Counted from the first letter of the stretch, positions 16,622 to 26,209 are shown. The stretch: 64,000 nucleotides of DNA from Arthrobacter sp. ISL-30 (GCF_018613855.1 NZ_JAGGPK010000050.1:1-64000), one strand, 5' to 3'. Program-made: numbers and translations. The notes: generated by a model from the sequence alone, not told the origin.

Positions 16622-17530
16622 TTAGGCCAAAACCTGCGCCAATACTTGGGCGGGCTTATTGGTGGTGATCTCGTGCACGCCAAGACCCTGGCAAAGGGCA
16701 ACGTCCTGTTCGGTGTCTACTGTCCAGACGCGGAAGCGCAGGCCGGAGTCCAGCCAGCGCTGCACGGTCCGGGCATGCTGCCTCACATAATCAACGCCGG
16801 GCCCCGCTATGCCAACCTGGCGTTCGTCAAGGATCCGCTCGCCCTCGAGCTGTGCGGCCTTCATGACTTTGGCAGCGGCCCCCGCGGTGAAGGCTCCCAG
16901 GCCAAGTTCCTGGCGGAGCTCCGACACATTCACGTCGTCCACCAGCTGGCAGATGAATTCGGCCGGCACGCTCTTGAGCAGGTGCCTCACGGCCTCGGGG
17001 CTGAAGCTCATGAATGTGACGTGGATGTTGTCCAGCATGGAGTCTCCGGGCGTCCAGCCATGCCCCCGGAGCACCTCCAGCACCCGGTCCTCGAGTTTCA
17101 GTTGGAAGGGGCTGGGATGTTTCAGCTCAATGGCGAGCGCCACCGGCCGGCCAGCGCTTCGAAGGATGTCCACGAGCGCGCCGAGCGTCAACAGCTGGTC
17201 CGCGATGCCGCCGAATTCCTCGGGAATGCGGACGCCTTTCCAGGATGAGAAATCCAGGGAACGGAGTTGGCGGAGCGTGCGGTCGGCCACAGGCCCTGTG
17301 CCGTCGGAAGTGCGGTCCAGGTTCGCATCGTGGAGCAGGACGACATGCTGGTCCTTGGTCAGATGGACGTCGCACTCAACCCCGTCCGCGCCATCTGCAA
17401 GGGCTTTCAGGTAGGCGGCCCGGGTGTGTTCGGCGAAGGCATGGCTGGAACCCCGGTGCGCGAACACCTTGGGACGGCGGGGCAGGAACTGCTCACCGGG
17501 CCGGCCGGGCACTGACTCGTCGACTGTCAT
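16622..17530 (-). CDS. Glycerophosphodiester phosphodiesterase
   Basis: A 302-residue enzyme from ATG 17530 (six more residues if ATG 17548 is used). FAHRGSSHAFAEHTRAAYLKALADGADGVECDVHLTKDQHVVLLHDANLDRTSDGTG contains the catalytic His pair and the Glu/Asp metal ligands of the GDPD TIM barrel, and ELKHPSPFQ the later Glu. It hydrolyses glycerophosphodiesters to glycerol-3-phosphate and an alcohol. No signal peptide is visible, so it is cytoplasmic (UgpQ-like). It is divergent from the DUF445 gene with about 50 bases between. Confidence 0.88.
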   Translation of the reverse strand: MTVDESVPGRPGEQFLPRRPKVFAHRGSSHAFAEHTRAAYLKALADGADGVECDVHLTKDQHVVLLHDANLDRTSDGTGPVADRTLRQLRSLDFSSWKGVRIPEEFGGIADQLLTLGALVDILRSAGRPVALAIELKHPSPFQLKLEDRVLEVLRGHGWTPGDSMLDNIHVTFMSFSPEAVRHLLKSVPAEFICQLVDDVNVSELRQELGLGAFTAGAAAKVMKAAQLEGERILDERQVGIAGPGVDYVRQHARTVQRWLDSGLRFRVWTVDTEQDVALCQGLGVHEITTNKPAQVLAQVLA

Positions 17531-17579
17531 GATCAAACGGTAGCCCACCGGGAGACGGCAGCGGCGTTACGCTGGGCAC

Positions 17580-18932
17580 ATGCAGGTGAACTCTGAACCA
17601 ACCTCCGTCGCCGAGGCTCCTGCCCGCGATCGCGCAGTGCCGACCCAAGATTCGACGGCGCCAGCCGGGGACAGCGGCGTCGAACCCTTGGGTAACGACC
17701 TCGAAAAAGCCGCTGCGTTGCGCCGCATGAAGACCTTGGCCCTAGCCCTCCTGCTTGCCATGGCCGTGGTTTTTACGATTGCGTTCGCCCTGCAGAAGCA
17801 GTATCCGTGGCTGGAGTATGTACGGGCCGCGGCCGAGGGCGGCATGGTGGGTGCGCTGGCCGACTGGTTCGCGGTGACCGCGCTTTTCAAGTACCCCATG
17901 GGGCTGAAAATCCCGCATACGGCCATCATTCCGCGCCGAAAGGACCAGATTGGCGAGTCCCTCAGCGACTTCGTCAAGACCAACTTCCTTTCGGAGCAGG
18001 TGGTCCGGGAAAAGCTTGAAAGCGTGGACATTGCCCGGAAGGCCGGGGCTTGGCTGGCCGGACCCGGCGGTGCCGAGCGCGTTGCCAAGGAGGGCGGGGC
18101 CGCGATCCGGGGTGCCTTCAAGGTCCTGAATGACGACGACGTGCAGGCGGTGATCGAGGCGATGGTCAGGAAGCACCTGCTCACCCCGCCCTGGGGACCG
18201 CCTGTTGGCCGCATGGCCGAGCGGATCTTCGCTGACGGCCACCACCACAAGCTCGTTGACCTCCTGGTGGACCGGGCCGTGGACTGGGTGGAGGCCAACC
18301 GCAACACGGTGAACCGGCTGGTTTCGGACCGCTCGCCCCTCTGGGTTCCCTCCTTCGTGGACGGCCTGGTCGGTGACAAAGTGCATGTCGAGCTTTCCAG
18401 GTTCGTGCGGGCGGTGCAGCAGGATCCAAACCACCAGGTGCGGCGTTCGATCGACACCTACCTGACCGACCTCGCCCAGGACCTCCAGCATGACCAGGCG
18501 ATGATTGCCCGGGCGGAGGTCATCAAGGCGCAGATCCTGGGAGATCCCGAGATCCGCGAACTTGCCTCCCGCACGTGGGGCACCGTCAAGAACGCGCTGC
18601 TGTCCGCCGTCGACGATCCCCACAGCGAGTTGTCCCTCCGTTTCAAAAGCGCCGTGCGGGACTTTGGCGCGCGGCTGGTCAATGATGAAGAACTTGCCGG
18701 CAAGGTCAACACCTGGATTGGCGACGCCGCGGCTTATCTCGTCAAGACCTACCGCTCTGACATCGCGGCGGTCATCAGCGACACTGTGGCCCGCTGGGAT
18801 GCCGAGGAGACCTCACGCAAGATCGAACTCCAGGTGGGCAGGGATCTGCAGTACATCCGGATCAACGGCACTGTGGTGGGCGGCCTGGCGGGGCTGGCGA
18901 TCTTCACGGTGGCGCACTGGGTGTTCGGCTGA
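17580..18932 (+). CDS. DUF445-family membrane protein
   Basis: A 450-residue protein. A polar N-terminus is followed by a membrane helix (ALALLLAMAVVFTIAFALQ), the conserved block WLEYVRAAAEGGMVGALADWFAVTALFKYPMGLKIPHTAIIPRRKDQIGESLSDFVKTNFL, a long helical soluble region, and a C-terminal membrane helix (IRINGTVVGGLAGLAIFTVAHWVFG). This architecture is that of DUF445 (YjiN/YtwF-type), of unknown function. The helical repeats between the two membrane segments could form a rod on one face of the membrane. Confidence 0.85.
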   Translation: MQVNSEPTSVAEAPARDRAVPTQDSTAPAGDSGVEPLGNDLEKAAALRRMKTLALALLLAMAVVFTIAFALQKQYPWLEYVRAAAEGGMVGALADWFAVTALFKYPMGLKIPHTAIIPRRKDQIGESLSDFVKTNFLSEQVVREKLESVDIARKAGAWLAGPGGAERVAKEGGAAIRGAFKVLNDDDVQAVIEAMVRKHLLTPPWGPPVGRMAERIFADGHHHKLVDLLVDRAVDWVEANRNTVNRLVSDRSPLWVPSFVDGLVGDKVHVELSRFVRAVQQDPNHQVRRSIDTYLTDLAQDLQHDQAMIARAEVIKAQILGDPEIRELASRTWGTVKNALLSAVDDPHSELSLRFKSAVRDFGARLVNDEELAGKVNTWIGDAAAYLVKTYRSDIAAVISDTVARWDAEETSRKIELQVGRDLQYIRINGTVVGGLAGLAIFTVAHWVFG

Positions 18933-18955
18933 CGCTGGACCTTGCATGGAAAGCC

Positions 18956-19840
18956 TCAGCCGAGGAACTTGATGGTCTGCCCCGGGCGTGCCTGGGCCAG
19001 GAGGTCCAGATCGCCCCGGCGGACCACCGCGATTACCGGATAGCCTCCCGTGACCGGGTGGTCGGCCAGGAAGACGGTGGGGAGGCCCGACGGCGGGACC
19101 TGCAGGGCGCCCAATGCCATCCCTTCGCTTGGCAGCTCCTCGCCCCGGATGCGCAGGAGCGGCCGCCCGAGCAGCCGGGCCCCGATCCTGTTGGACTCCG
19201 GCGACAGGGTCCAGTGCTGCGTGACGAGGCGCAGCCAGGATTCGTCGTCGAACCAGTCCACGCGGGGTCCGCGGTGCACCCGTGCCACGATGGCCTGCCC
19301 GGGATCCGGAGCGCGGCGCACCGGCGGTACCGCCCCTCCGGCGCGATCGGGAACACTATTTAGTGAGGACGCGTCGTTGCCCGTTCGCCCTACCGCCAGG
19401 GAATCCCCGGCCCTCAGGGGTGCCGGGCCCTCGCCGGAAAGCACATCGCTGCTGCGGGAGCCCAGGAGCCGCGGGGCATCGATTCCGCCCAGGACGGCCA
19501 GGTAGTAGCGGACGCCGAACAGGGGCGCGCCGAATTCCAGCACGGTACCGGGCGCTATGCGGACGGCCTGGTTCAGCGGCATCTCGGAGCCGTTGAGTTT
19601 CACCAGGCCCTCCGCCCCGGTAACCGCCACTGTGGACGCCGTCACGAAGCGCAGTCGCAGCCCGCCCAGCAGCACTTCCAACCCGGCCGCGTCCGCGGGG
19701 TTTCCGAGCAGCGCATTAGCCAGGAGCAGCGCCTGCCGGTCCAGAGCCCCGGAGGGGCTGAGTCCCAAGGCTGCATAGCCGGGCCGGCCAAGGTCCTCCA
19801 CCAGCGTCTGTGGACCGGGATTCATCACCACGATTCCCAT
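18956..19840 (-). CDS. pxpC: 5-oxoprolinase subunit C (biotin-dependent-carboxyltransferase-like)
   Basis: A 294-residue KipA/PxpC protein: VVMNPGPQTLVEDLGRPGYAALGLSPSGALDRQALLLANALLGNPADAAGLEV at the start, and VFLADHPVTGGYPVIAVVRRGDLDLLAQARPGQTIKF at the end are conserved. Together with PxpA and PxpB it hydrolyses 5-oxoproline (pyroglutamate) to glutamate with ATP. The ATG at 19840 overlaps the pxpB stop in TAATG, indicating coupling. Confidence 0.9.
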   Translation of the reverse strand: MGIVVMNPGPQTLVEDLGRPGYAALGLSPSGALDRQALLLANALLGNPADAAGLEVLLGGLRLRFVTASTVAVTGAEGLVKLNGSEMPLNQAVRIAPGTVLEFGAPLFGVRYYLAVLGGIDAPRLLGSRSSDVLSGEGPAPLRAGDSLAVGRTGNDASSLNSVPDRAGGAVPPVRRAPDPGQAIVARVHRGPRVDWFDDESWLRLVTQHWTLSPESNRIGARLLGRPLLRIRGEELPSEGMALGALQVPPSGLPTVFLADHPVTGGYPVIAVVRRGDLDLLAQARPGQTIKFLG

Positions 19841-20472
19841 TAGGCCTCCACGAACTTCACGCGGTCCCCCGGCCTGATCAGGGCAGGTTCCGGCTTGGAC
19901 GCGTCCCAAAGGGCCCTGTCCGTGGTTCCAATCAACTGCCAGCCGCCGGGGGACGAACGCGGATAGATTCCGCTGAATTCGCCCGCGAGTCCCACGGAGC
20001 CCGCCGGCACAACGGTTCGTGGGGTACTGCGGCGAGGAACACGCAGCTTTTCGTGGTTTGTCACCAGATAGGCGAAGCCCGGCGCGAAGCCCGAGAACGC
20101 GGCTGTCCAGACCGAGCCGGCATGCAGGCTGACCACTTCTTTCTCGGACAGTCCCAGGAGCCCTGCCACCTCGGCCAGGTCCTGGCCCCCGTACGCGACC
20201 TCGATCTCGACGTCGCGCCCGGTTCCCAGCTCAGCGGGAGCCGGCTGTGCATCCTCGAGCCAGGCCTTAATGCCCGACGCCGGAACCACCTCCGGGTCGA
20301 ACGTCACCAGCACTGTCCGCGCCGCCGGGACGACGTCGACGACCCCGGCATGGCTTCCATCCTTGGTAAGGCCACGGTAATAGGCAACCACCGCCTCCAG
20401 CTCGGGAAGCTCTACCAGGAAGGCGCTGTCACCATACGGCAGGATGGTCCACGAGTCAGGAGAATGGCTCAA
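19840..20472 (-). CDS. pxpB: 5-oxoprolinase subunit B (KipI-like)
   Basis: A 210-residue KipI-family protein: ILPYGDSAFLVEL near the start, then VAYGGQDLAEVAGLLGLSEKEVVSLHAGSVWTAAFSGFAPGFAYL and VPRRSTPRTVVPAGSVGLAGEFSGIYP, the defining block. I place the start at TTG 20472 after GGTGGAGA; a longer open frame to 20586 reads through pxpA antisense-like sequence. It overlaps the 3' end of pxpA whichever pxpA frame is used. Confidence 0.87.
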   Translation of the reverse strand: MSHSPDSWTILPYGDSAFLVELPELEAVVAYYRGLTKDGSHAGVVDVVPAARTVLVTFDPEVVPASGIKAWLEDAQPAPAELGTGRDVEIEVAYGGQDLAEVAGLLGLSEKEVVSLHAGSVWTAAFSGFAPGFAYLVTNHEKLRVPRRSTPRTVVPAGSVGLAGEFSGIYPRSSPGGWQLIGTTDRALWDASKPEPALIRPGDRVKFVEA

Positions 20473-21206
20473 TCTCCACCCCCGCTTGTTCCAGTCCGGC
20501 CCACACGGAGGCTGCCAGCTGCACGGCCCCGGGAGTGTCTCCGTGAACGCACAGGGAATCGGCTTTGACGGGGACCACGGAGCCATCCACCGCCACCATT
20601 CTCTCCCTGCAGCGCCAGGCGTACGGCCCGCTCAACTACGGCGTCGACGTCGTGCAATACTGAACCGTCCTGCGAACGCGGGAGGAGCGTGCCGTCGGGA
20701 AGGTAGGCCCGGTCGACAAATGCCTCCCGGAACACCGGATGGCCCGCTTCCTCGGCGAGCCGAAGGACTTCCGAGCCCGGCAACCCAAGGACCGGAAGCC
20801 CGGGGTCATAGGCCTGGATGGCCGCGACGACGGCGGAGGCCTGATCGGCGTCGTGCACGATCCTGTTGTACAGCGCGCCATGCGGCTTCACGTAATCCAC
20901 CGAGGCACCCACCGCATGGGCGATGCCGTCCAAGGCACCGAGCTGGTACAGCACGTCGCCAAAGAGTTCGTCGAAGGACAAGTCCATGGACCGCCTGCCA
21001 AAGCCATGCAGGTCCCGGTACCCCACATGGGCTCCCACCCGTACATCGAGCTCGACGGCGGCCCGGCAGCTGTCCAGCATGGTGATCGGATCCCCCGCGT
21101 GGAAGCCGCAGGCCACGTTGGCGCTGCTGACGATTCCGAAAAGGGCGGCGTCGTCACCCATGGTCCAGGAGCCGAAGGATTCTCCGAGATCAGCGTTGAG
21201 GTCCAT
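20456..21206 (-). pseudogene. pxpA: 5-oxoprolinase subunit A (LamB/YcsF family), frameshifted near the 3' end
   Basis: From ATG 21206 (AGGAAGGA upstream) the protein runs MDLNADLGESFGSW..., with GFHAGDP, VGYRDLHGFGRR, YVKPHGALYN and FVDRAYLPDGTLLPRSQDG, all PxpA hallmarks, through RAVRLAL. Then the frame breaks: in the running frame the tail is nonsense (QGENGGGGWLRGP) ending at 20469. In the +1 frame the expected tail appears: ERMVAVDGSVVPVKADSLC followed by VHGDTPGAV, ending in a stop at 20456-20458. One extra G in the GGG run at 20605-20607 would explain it. It is either a real recent mutation or a sequencing error; if real, the C-terminal segment is lost. Confidence 0.85.
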
Positions 21207-22128
21207 GCTGTCCTTCCTGCTCCGCATCAGCTGCTGCGCCATTAATTGGTGCCCCGGGAAGCTGCCCTGGCCACCCCGCCGGCGGCTGCTCGGGCCACCC
21301 CGCCGGCGGCTGCTCGGGCCACCCCGCCGGGGGCTGCTCGGGCGCAGGCCGCTCCAGGATGGCCCGGGCTCCCCTGGGAACCAGTTCGCCGGGAATGGTT
21401 TCCGGAAGGGGACCAAACGCTTCCTTCGCCGTCTTCACGACGGCGCGTCCCATCACCAGGTTGCCTGCCCCGCCGACTACCGCCCCTACGCCAAAGGGCA
21501 GCGCCCGGCCAAGGAGCGCGGTGCCCTGGCGCCTGATCAGGCTCCTCAAGAAGGCCCGCTGCACACGTTCCCGAAGGGTTCCGAAGCCGGCAAGGGGCAT
21601 CTTCTTGCCCAGCACGGTTCCCCAGGCCTGGCTGACGCCCTTGCCCTTGCCGACCGATTGACCGCTGAGGGAGCCAAGCAGTGCAGAGCCTTCTTCGCCG
21701 AGCATGATGGCCATAACCATGGTCCGGGCTCGCTCGGGGTCCTCGAGCCTGACGCCATGCAGTTCGGCGAGGGACGCGGCGTAGATGGCGGTTGCCTCAA
21801 GGAAAGCCACGGTGGCCGCCGCGGAAAGGCCCAGGGATGCAGCCGTTCCAATACCTGGCATCACCGCGGTTGCTCCGACCGCCGCACCGCCACCGGTGAC
21901 GGCGGAGAGGTAGTCGCGCTCGAGCTTTGCGGCCAACTGGGCGGGCGTCGCGTTGGGATACTTGCGCTGGAGGCGCCGGAGATTGGCCAGGACCAGCGGC
22001 CGCTGCACATCCACCGCCCGCAGCAGCAGGTTGTGCAAACCCGCCTTCGGCTTGCCATCGGCGTCAAAAGCCGCCCTGTGCGCAGTCTCCTGCGCGATCC
22101 TCATTGCCGGGTTTAGTCGCTTGGCCAT
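21190..22128 (-). CDS. EcsC-like protein with C-terminal octapeptide repeat
   Basis: A 312-residue protein. Residues 50-230 have long glycine/alanine-rich helices (GGGAAVGATAVMPGIGTAASLGLSAAATVAFLEATAIYAASLAELHG, and GTALLGRALPFGVGAVVGGAGNLVMGRAVVKTAKEAF) of the EcsC type, likely membrane-associated. The C-terminus carries EQPPAGWP three times in tandem (24-bp DNA repeats at 21274-21347). Function unknown. Its stop overlaps the pxpA start by 17 bases, so pxpABC may be co-transcribed from here. Confidence 0.65.
   Translation of the reverse strand: MAKRLNPAMRIAQETAHRAAFDADGKPKAGLHNLLLRAVDVQRPLVLANLRRLQRKYPNATPAQLAAKLERDYLSAVTGGGAAVGATAVMPGIGTAASLGLSAAATVAFLEATAIYAASLAELHGVRLEDPERARTMVMAIMLGEEGSALLGSLSGQSVGKGKGVSQAWGTVLGKKMPLAGFGTLRERVQRAFLRSLIRRQGTALLGRALPFGVGAVVGGAGNLVMGRAVVKTAKEAFGPLPETIPGELVPRGARAILERPAPEQPPAGWPEQPPAGWPEQPPAGWPGQLPGAPINGAAADAEQEGQHGPQR
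21274..21347 (-). repeat. 24-bp tandem repeat (3 copies) encoding EQPPAGWP
   Basis: The plus strand shows CGGCGGCTGCTCGGGCCACC repeated with a 24-base period. Being in frame, it extends the protein by whole octapeptides and is prone to copy-number change. Confidence 0.8.
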
Positions 22129-22262
22129 CTCTCACCTCTGATGCTCGCTCTGCCACTCGAAAACCATGCTCCACTTAGCCTAAGCGTATTGGCTGACGGT
22201 GCCCGGGCGTAGAATGATCGTGCCTTACGGGAGTAGTCCAGCGATCGGCAGGAGTATTCGTA

Positions 22263-22421
22263 ATGAAAAAATCCAACAATTCCGACAACATCCGTCACCA
22301 CAGTGACGCCGCAGTTGAGGGCGCAACCGAAGGCTGGGTCTCGCACGACACCGGCCTCCACAGCCAGGATCCTGCCGAGGGTCCGGACATCGACGACTCT
22401 TCTTCAGGTTCCGGAACATAG
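22263..22421 (+). CDS. Small acidic protein of unknown function
   Basis: A 52-residue reading frame starting MKKSNNSDNIRHHSDAAVEG and ending DDSSSGSGT. AGGAG lies eight bases before the ATG, and TAGAAT with an upstream TTGGCT (22189-22215) could be its promoter. It is hydrophilic and acidic, without signal or membrane segment. No family recognised. Support is the ribosome site, the position in an otherwise empty divergent gap and the sensible composition. Confidence 0.5.
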   Translation: MKKSNNSDNIRHHSDAAVEGATEGWVSHDTGLHSQDPAEGPDIDDSSSGSGT

Positions 22422-22469
22422 CTGATATTTGGCGGGACAGGCCAGTCAGGGCAAGCCTAGACTAGCCTG

Positions 22470-23723
22470 ATGGCCGTACTCCGCGCCCTGCGCCCGTTTG
22501 CCCACCGTGAGTATCGGGTACTGATCGCTGCCCTGGCCGTCTCCATTTTCGGGTCCGGTATGTGGGCCGTCGCCATGGTTTACGAGGTCATTCATCTGGG
22601 CGGCGGGCCACTTGAACTGTCCCTGGTTGCAGCGGCTGCAAGCGTTGGCCTCGTGGCTTTCGTCTTGGCTGGCGGGATCGCGGCCGACCGGCTGCCCCAG
22701 CGGCTTCTGATCATCGCCGTCGAGGGCACCAATCTCGCCGTGATCGGCACCGTCAGCCTGCTTGCCATGCTCGGCTTGCTCCAGCTATGGCACCTTGCAG
22801 TGGGCGCCTTCGTTTTGGGCGTGGGCGCGGCATTCTTCTTCCCCGCGTACTCCGCCATCCTGCCCCGGATCCTGCTTTCATCATCCTGAACTTCCTGGGC
22901 CAGCATGCCCTCAACACGTCGTCCCCTTCAGAAGCGGGCAGCTCATCAGCGGGGAGTTCGCAATCCGGGGGTTCGCAATCCGGCGGTTCGCCCTCCGGAA
23001 AGGTCCGGCACCGTGCCTTAAGGTCCTTCTTCCTTGACCTCCGCGAAGGCGTGGCTTACACGGTCAAGACTCCGTGGCTGCTGTGGACGCTGTTGTGGGC
23101 CTGCCTGTCGGTGCTGTTCCTCATGGGTCCCATTGAGGTACTCCTGCCGTTCGTGGTGGAGGACCAGCTGGGCGGAGATTCGCGGATGTTCGGTTTCCTG
23201 CTCGCTGTCATGGGCGTGGGGAGCGCGGTGGCTTCGCTAATTACGGCTTCCGTCCGCCTCCCCCGCCGCTACCTGACGGTCATGCTGGCTTCCTGGGGTA
23301 TCGGCAGCCTGCCGCTGGCCGCCGTCGGAATCATGGACAGCTTCTGGATGCTGGCCGCGGCACTCTTCGTCTTCGGGGCTACCGGGAGCGTGGGCATCGT
23401 GATCTGGGGAACCCTTCTGCAGCGCCGTGTCCCTCCCCATTTGCTGGGCCGTGTTTCAAGCCTGGATTTCTTCGTTTCGCTTGCCCTCATGCCGGTTTCG
23501 ATGGCACTTGCCGGACCGGCCGCTGAAGTCCTGCCGATGTGGCTGATCTTCCTCGTCGCCGGTGGCTTCTGCCCCCCTCATGGCCGTGGTGGCGCTACTC
23601 GTCGCCCGAATGCCACGCGACGAAATCGACCACCCGTTGGATGGACCAGCCACGTACGGCGTGTCCCCCGATGAACTCGCCGATGGGCAGGAGTCCCTGT
23701 CCGCTGATGGACAGTCCAGCTGA
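22470..23723 (+). pseudogene. MFS efflux-type transporter, broken by internal deletion and frameshift
   Basis: 22470-22889 encodes the first four helices of an enterobactin-exporter/EntS-like MFS protein (RPFAHREYRVLIAALAVSIFGSGMWAVAMVYEV through FFFPAYSAILPRIL), then stops. Helices 7-11 continue in another frame from about 22880 (FFLDLREGVAYTVKTPWLLW, MGPIEVLLPFVV, LLGRVSSLDFFVSLALMPVS). The segment normally holding helices 5-6 is missing and replaced by a Ser/Gly repeat (SSQSGGSQSGGSPSG). A second shift near 23567 is needed to reach the natural ending MAVVALLVARMPRDEIDHPLDGP, stop at 23721-23723. Two independent lesions indicate a dead gene. Confidence 0.8.
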
Positions 23724-23782
23724 TGGACAGCCCAGGTGATGGACGTCCGGACAGGGACCCTGCTGCCGAAGTGGCTCCAGCG

Positions 23783-26209
23783 TTAGGCGGGTGCCTGGTA
23801 TGGGCGCACGATCGGCAGGCCCGACGTCGGGATGACGCTGGGGAAGACCGACGGCGTGGGAAGCGGCGCCGGAGCCAACGGCACCGTGACAGGTGACTCG
23901 CCGACGTCAAAATGCTGGCCGCGGACGCTGACCTCCAGCGGCGGCAGCGGTTCTAGCGTTGGGCTGTCCGATGGTGAGCTGTCCGATGCGGAGCCATCGC
24001 GCGTGGCAGTCAGCGTCAGGCTCTCTGGCGCGAGTCGGACGTCCAGGAGTTGTCCACGGATCTTCAGCCGGAACTCCAGCCCTTCCCATTCCGAAGGCAA
24101 CCGGGGGTCGAAGTGGAGCACCTGGCCCTGGTCGCGCATGCCGGCGAACCCGCACACAAGGGAGCTCCAAATGCCGCCGGCAGAGGCGATGTGCACTCCG
24201 TCGATGGTGTTGTTGTGCGTGTTGTCGAGGTCGATGAACAGCGCTTCGGTGAAGTGCTTGAGGGCGATGTCCTGATAGCCCACCTCTGCCGCGATGATGC
24301 CCTGAACACATGGGGACAGGGTGGAGTCCCCGGTGGTAATGGGATCGTAGAAATCGAACGCGCGCTGCTTCTCCTCCGCCGTGAAGTCCTGCCATTGCAG
24401 GAACATGGCCAGCACGGTGTCAGCCTGCTTCAGCACCTGGTGGCGGTAGATCACGAGCGGGTGGAAATGCAGCAGCAGAGGGTACTTGGACCTCGGCGTG
24501 GACCAGTCCCACGGCTCCAGCGTCATGAAGTCGTTGTCCTGGGAGTAGACCTGCATGTGGGAGTCATACGGCAGCGCCATGCGTTCGGCCGCGTGCTGCC
24601 AGACATGCCGTTCCGTATCGCCGATCCCCTCGTGCTCCAAGGCGGCGGCAGCACGCAGGTTGAACCGGGCCATGACGTTCGTATACAGGTTGTCATTCAC
24701 CACGGCCGTGTATTCATCAGGACCGGTCACGCCGTGGATGTGGAACAGCCCGTCCTTGCCGAAGAACCCGAGCGATAGCCACATCCGGGCAGTCTCGATG
24801 AGCAGTTCTGCGCCGATCTCCGGGGTGAAGGTTGAGTCGCCACTGGCCCAGCGGTAGCGGTTTGCCGCAAACGATATGGCGGCGGCAATGTGGAACTGTG
24901 CCGTGCCCGCCGCATAGTAGGCACTGGCTTCGAGCCCGTTAATGGTCCGCCACGGGAACAGGGCTCCGTCCACGCTCAGTTCCTTGGCTCGGATCCGGGC
25001 GTCGGGCAGCATGGCGTGACGAGATTCCAGCACCTTCCTGGCCCCGGCGGGGTTTGTGTAGGTCAGGTAGGGCAGCAGGTACACTTCCTGGTCCCAGAAA
25101 TAGTGACCCTCATACCCGGAACCGCTCACCCCCTTGGCCGGAATGCCGGCCACCCCGGCGCGGGCCGTAGCCTGTGCCAACTGGAACATGCTCCACCGGA
25201 CTGCCTGCTGCAGCTCCGGCTGACCGCCGATGGCGATGTCCGCCGTCGACCAGTACTGGGCGTAGTGCTCTGCGCTCTCGGCCATCACGGCGGAGACCGG
25301 CACAAGCGCTTCCTCGGCCTGTGCCGCGAGGGCCTCGCCCGGTGTCAAATACGGTGCCTCGGCCTCGTCCAGTGCCCGGCCGCCCACTGTATAGGCGACC
25401 GATTTTTCCAGACGGAACGTTTCGCCGTCGTTCACCCCCAATACGTAGCGGACCGTTGACTCGTCCTCCGCCACAAGTGTTTCGAATGGCTGGTGTTCAG
25501 TGGAGATCCAGTGATCCACAGCCATGCCGATGCGCTGCTTGGACTCCGCGGTCTCCCAGGCGAGACGCAACGAACCGTCCGTGCCCTGCATGTGCAGCGG
25601 AAGCAGCACGCGCCCGGCGTGGCGGCCGGCACGCCGGGGGTCGTGGGCCGAGTGGTCTTCCACCGGCTGGTCCTGCCGGTTGACCACGGCGGAGATGATG
25701 TCCACGGAGACGAACCGGTCCGCAGTCAGCACCAGTTCTATGCCCAGGCTGCCCCGCGAGTCGAATCCGACGGCACGGCGCTCGATGGTGGTTACCGTGG
25801 CACCGGAACGGCAGGACCACGTGACGGTGCACTCGTAGAGGCCGGTGGCAAAGTCCATGGTGCGGCGGTAGTCCAGCACGTTGGACTCGTCCAGCGAAAG
25901 CTGTTCGCCGTCGATCACGACAGTGAAATTGTTGGCGTCCGGAACGTAGACGATCCGCTGGCCGGTGCGGGCAAAACCGAATGCGTTTTCGGCGTGCTTG
26001 ATATCCCAGATCTCATGGAAGCCGTTGATGAAAGTGCCGGGCAGTTCGCTGTCCGGCTTGGCGGGATGGGCTCCCCGAACACCCAAGTGGCCGTTGCCGA
26101 TGCAAAAAAGGGTCTCCAGCGTACCCGCGTCACCAGGAACGTGGACGTTTTCCACGAGCTTCCAGGGATCGCAGGGAAAACGCAGCCGATCGGAGCTGAT
26201 AAGTGCCAT
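23783..26209 (-). CDS. Glycoside hydrolase family 65 protein (disaccharide phosphorylase)
   Basis: An 808-residue GH65 enzyme of normal length: an N-terminal beta-sandwich (ETLFCIGNGHLGVRGAHPA), an (alpha/alpha)6 barrel with GYEGHYFWDQEVYLLPYLTYTNP, and the catalytic acid in GVTGPDEYTAVVNDNLYTNVMA (Glu about residue 499). The late HIASAGGIWSSLVCGFAG is the phosphate-side motif. Such enzymes split maltose, trehalose, kojibiose or nigerose with phosphate, giving beta-glucose-1-phosphate and glucose. The next gene upstream is a beta-phosphoglucomutase-type HAD enzyme, which supports phosphorylase over hydrolase. The exact disaccharide is not readable. Confidence 0.88.
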   Translation of the reverse strand: MALISSDRLRFPCDPWKLVENVHVPGDAGTLETLFCIGNGHLGVRGAHPAKPDSELPGTFINGFHEIWDIKHAENAFGFARTGQRIVYVPDANNFTVVIDGEQLSLDESNVLDYRRTMDFATGLYECTVTWSCRSGATVTTIERRAVGFDSRGSLGIELVLTADRFVSVDIISAVVNRQDQPVEDHSAHDPRRAGRHAGRVLLPLHMQGTDGSLRLAWETAESKQRIGMAVDHWISTEHQPFETLVAEDESTVRYVLGVNDGETFRLEKSVAYTVGGRALDEAEAPYLTPGEALAAQAEEALVPVSAVMAESAEHYAQYWSTADIAIGGQPELQQAVRWSMFQLAQATARAGVAGIPAKGVSGSGYEGHYFWDQEVYLLPYLTYTNPAGARKVLESRHAMLPDARIRAKELSVDGALFPWRTINGLEASAYYAAGTAQFHIAAAISFAANRYRWASGDSTFTPEIGAELLIETARMWLSLGFFGKDGLFHIHGVTGPDEYTAVVNDNLYTNVMARFNLRAAAALEHEGIGDTERHVWQHAAERMALPYDSHMQVYSQDNDFMTLEPWDWSTPRSKYPLLLHFHPLVIYRHQVLKQADTVLAMFLQWQDFTAEEKQRAFDFYDPITTGDSTLSPCVQGIIAAEVGYQDIALKHFTEALFIDLDNTHNNTIDGVHIASAGGIWSSLVCGFAGMRDQGQVLHFDPRLPSEWEGLEFRLKIRGQLLDVRLAPESLTLTATRDGSASDSSPSDSPTLEPLPPLEVSVRGQHFDVGESPVTVPLAPAPLPTPSVFPSVIPTSGLPIVRPYQAPA

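Noticed and set aside
24050..24778. 242-codon plus-strand frame opposite the GH65 gene
   Set aside because: Typical high-GC shadow frame of a clearly conserved enzyme gene; no start signal.
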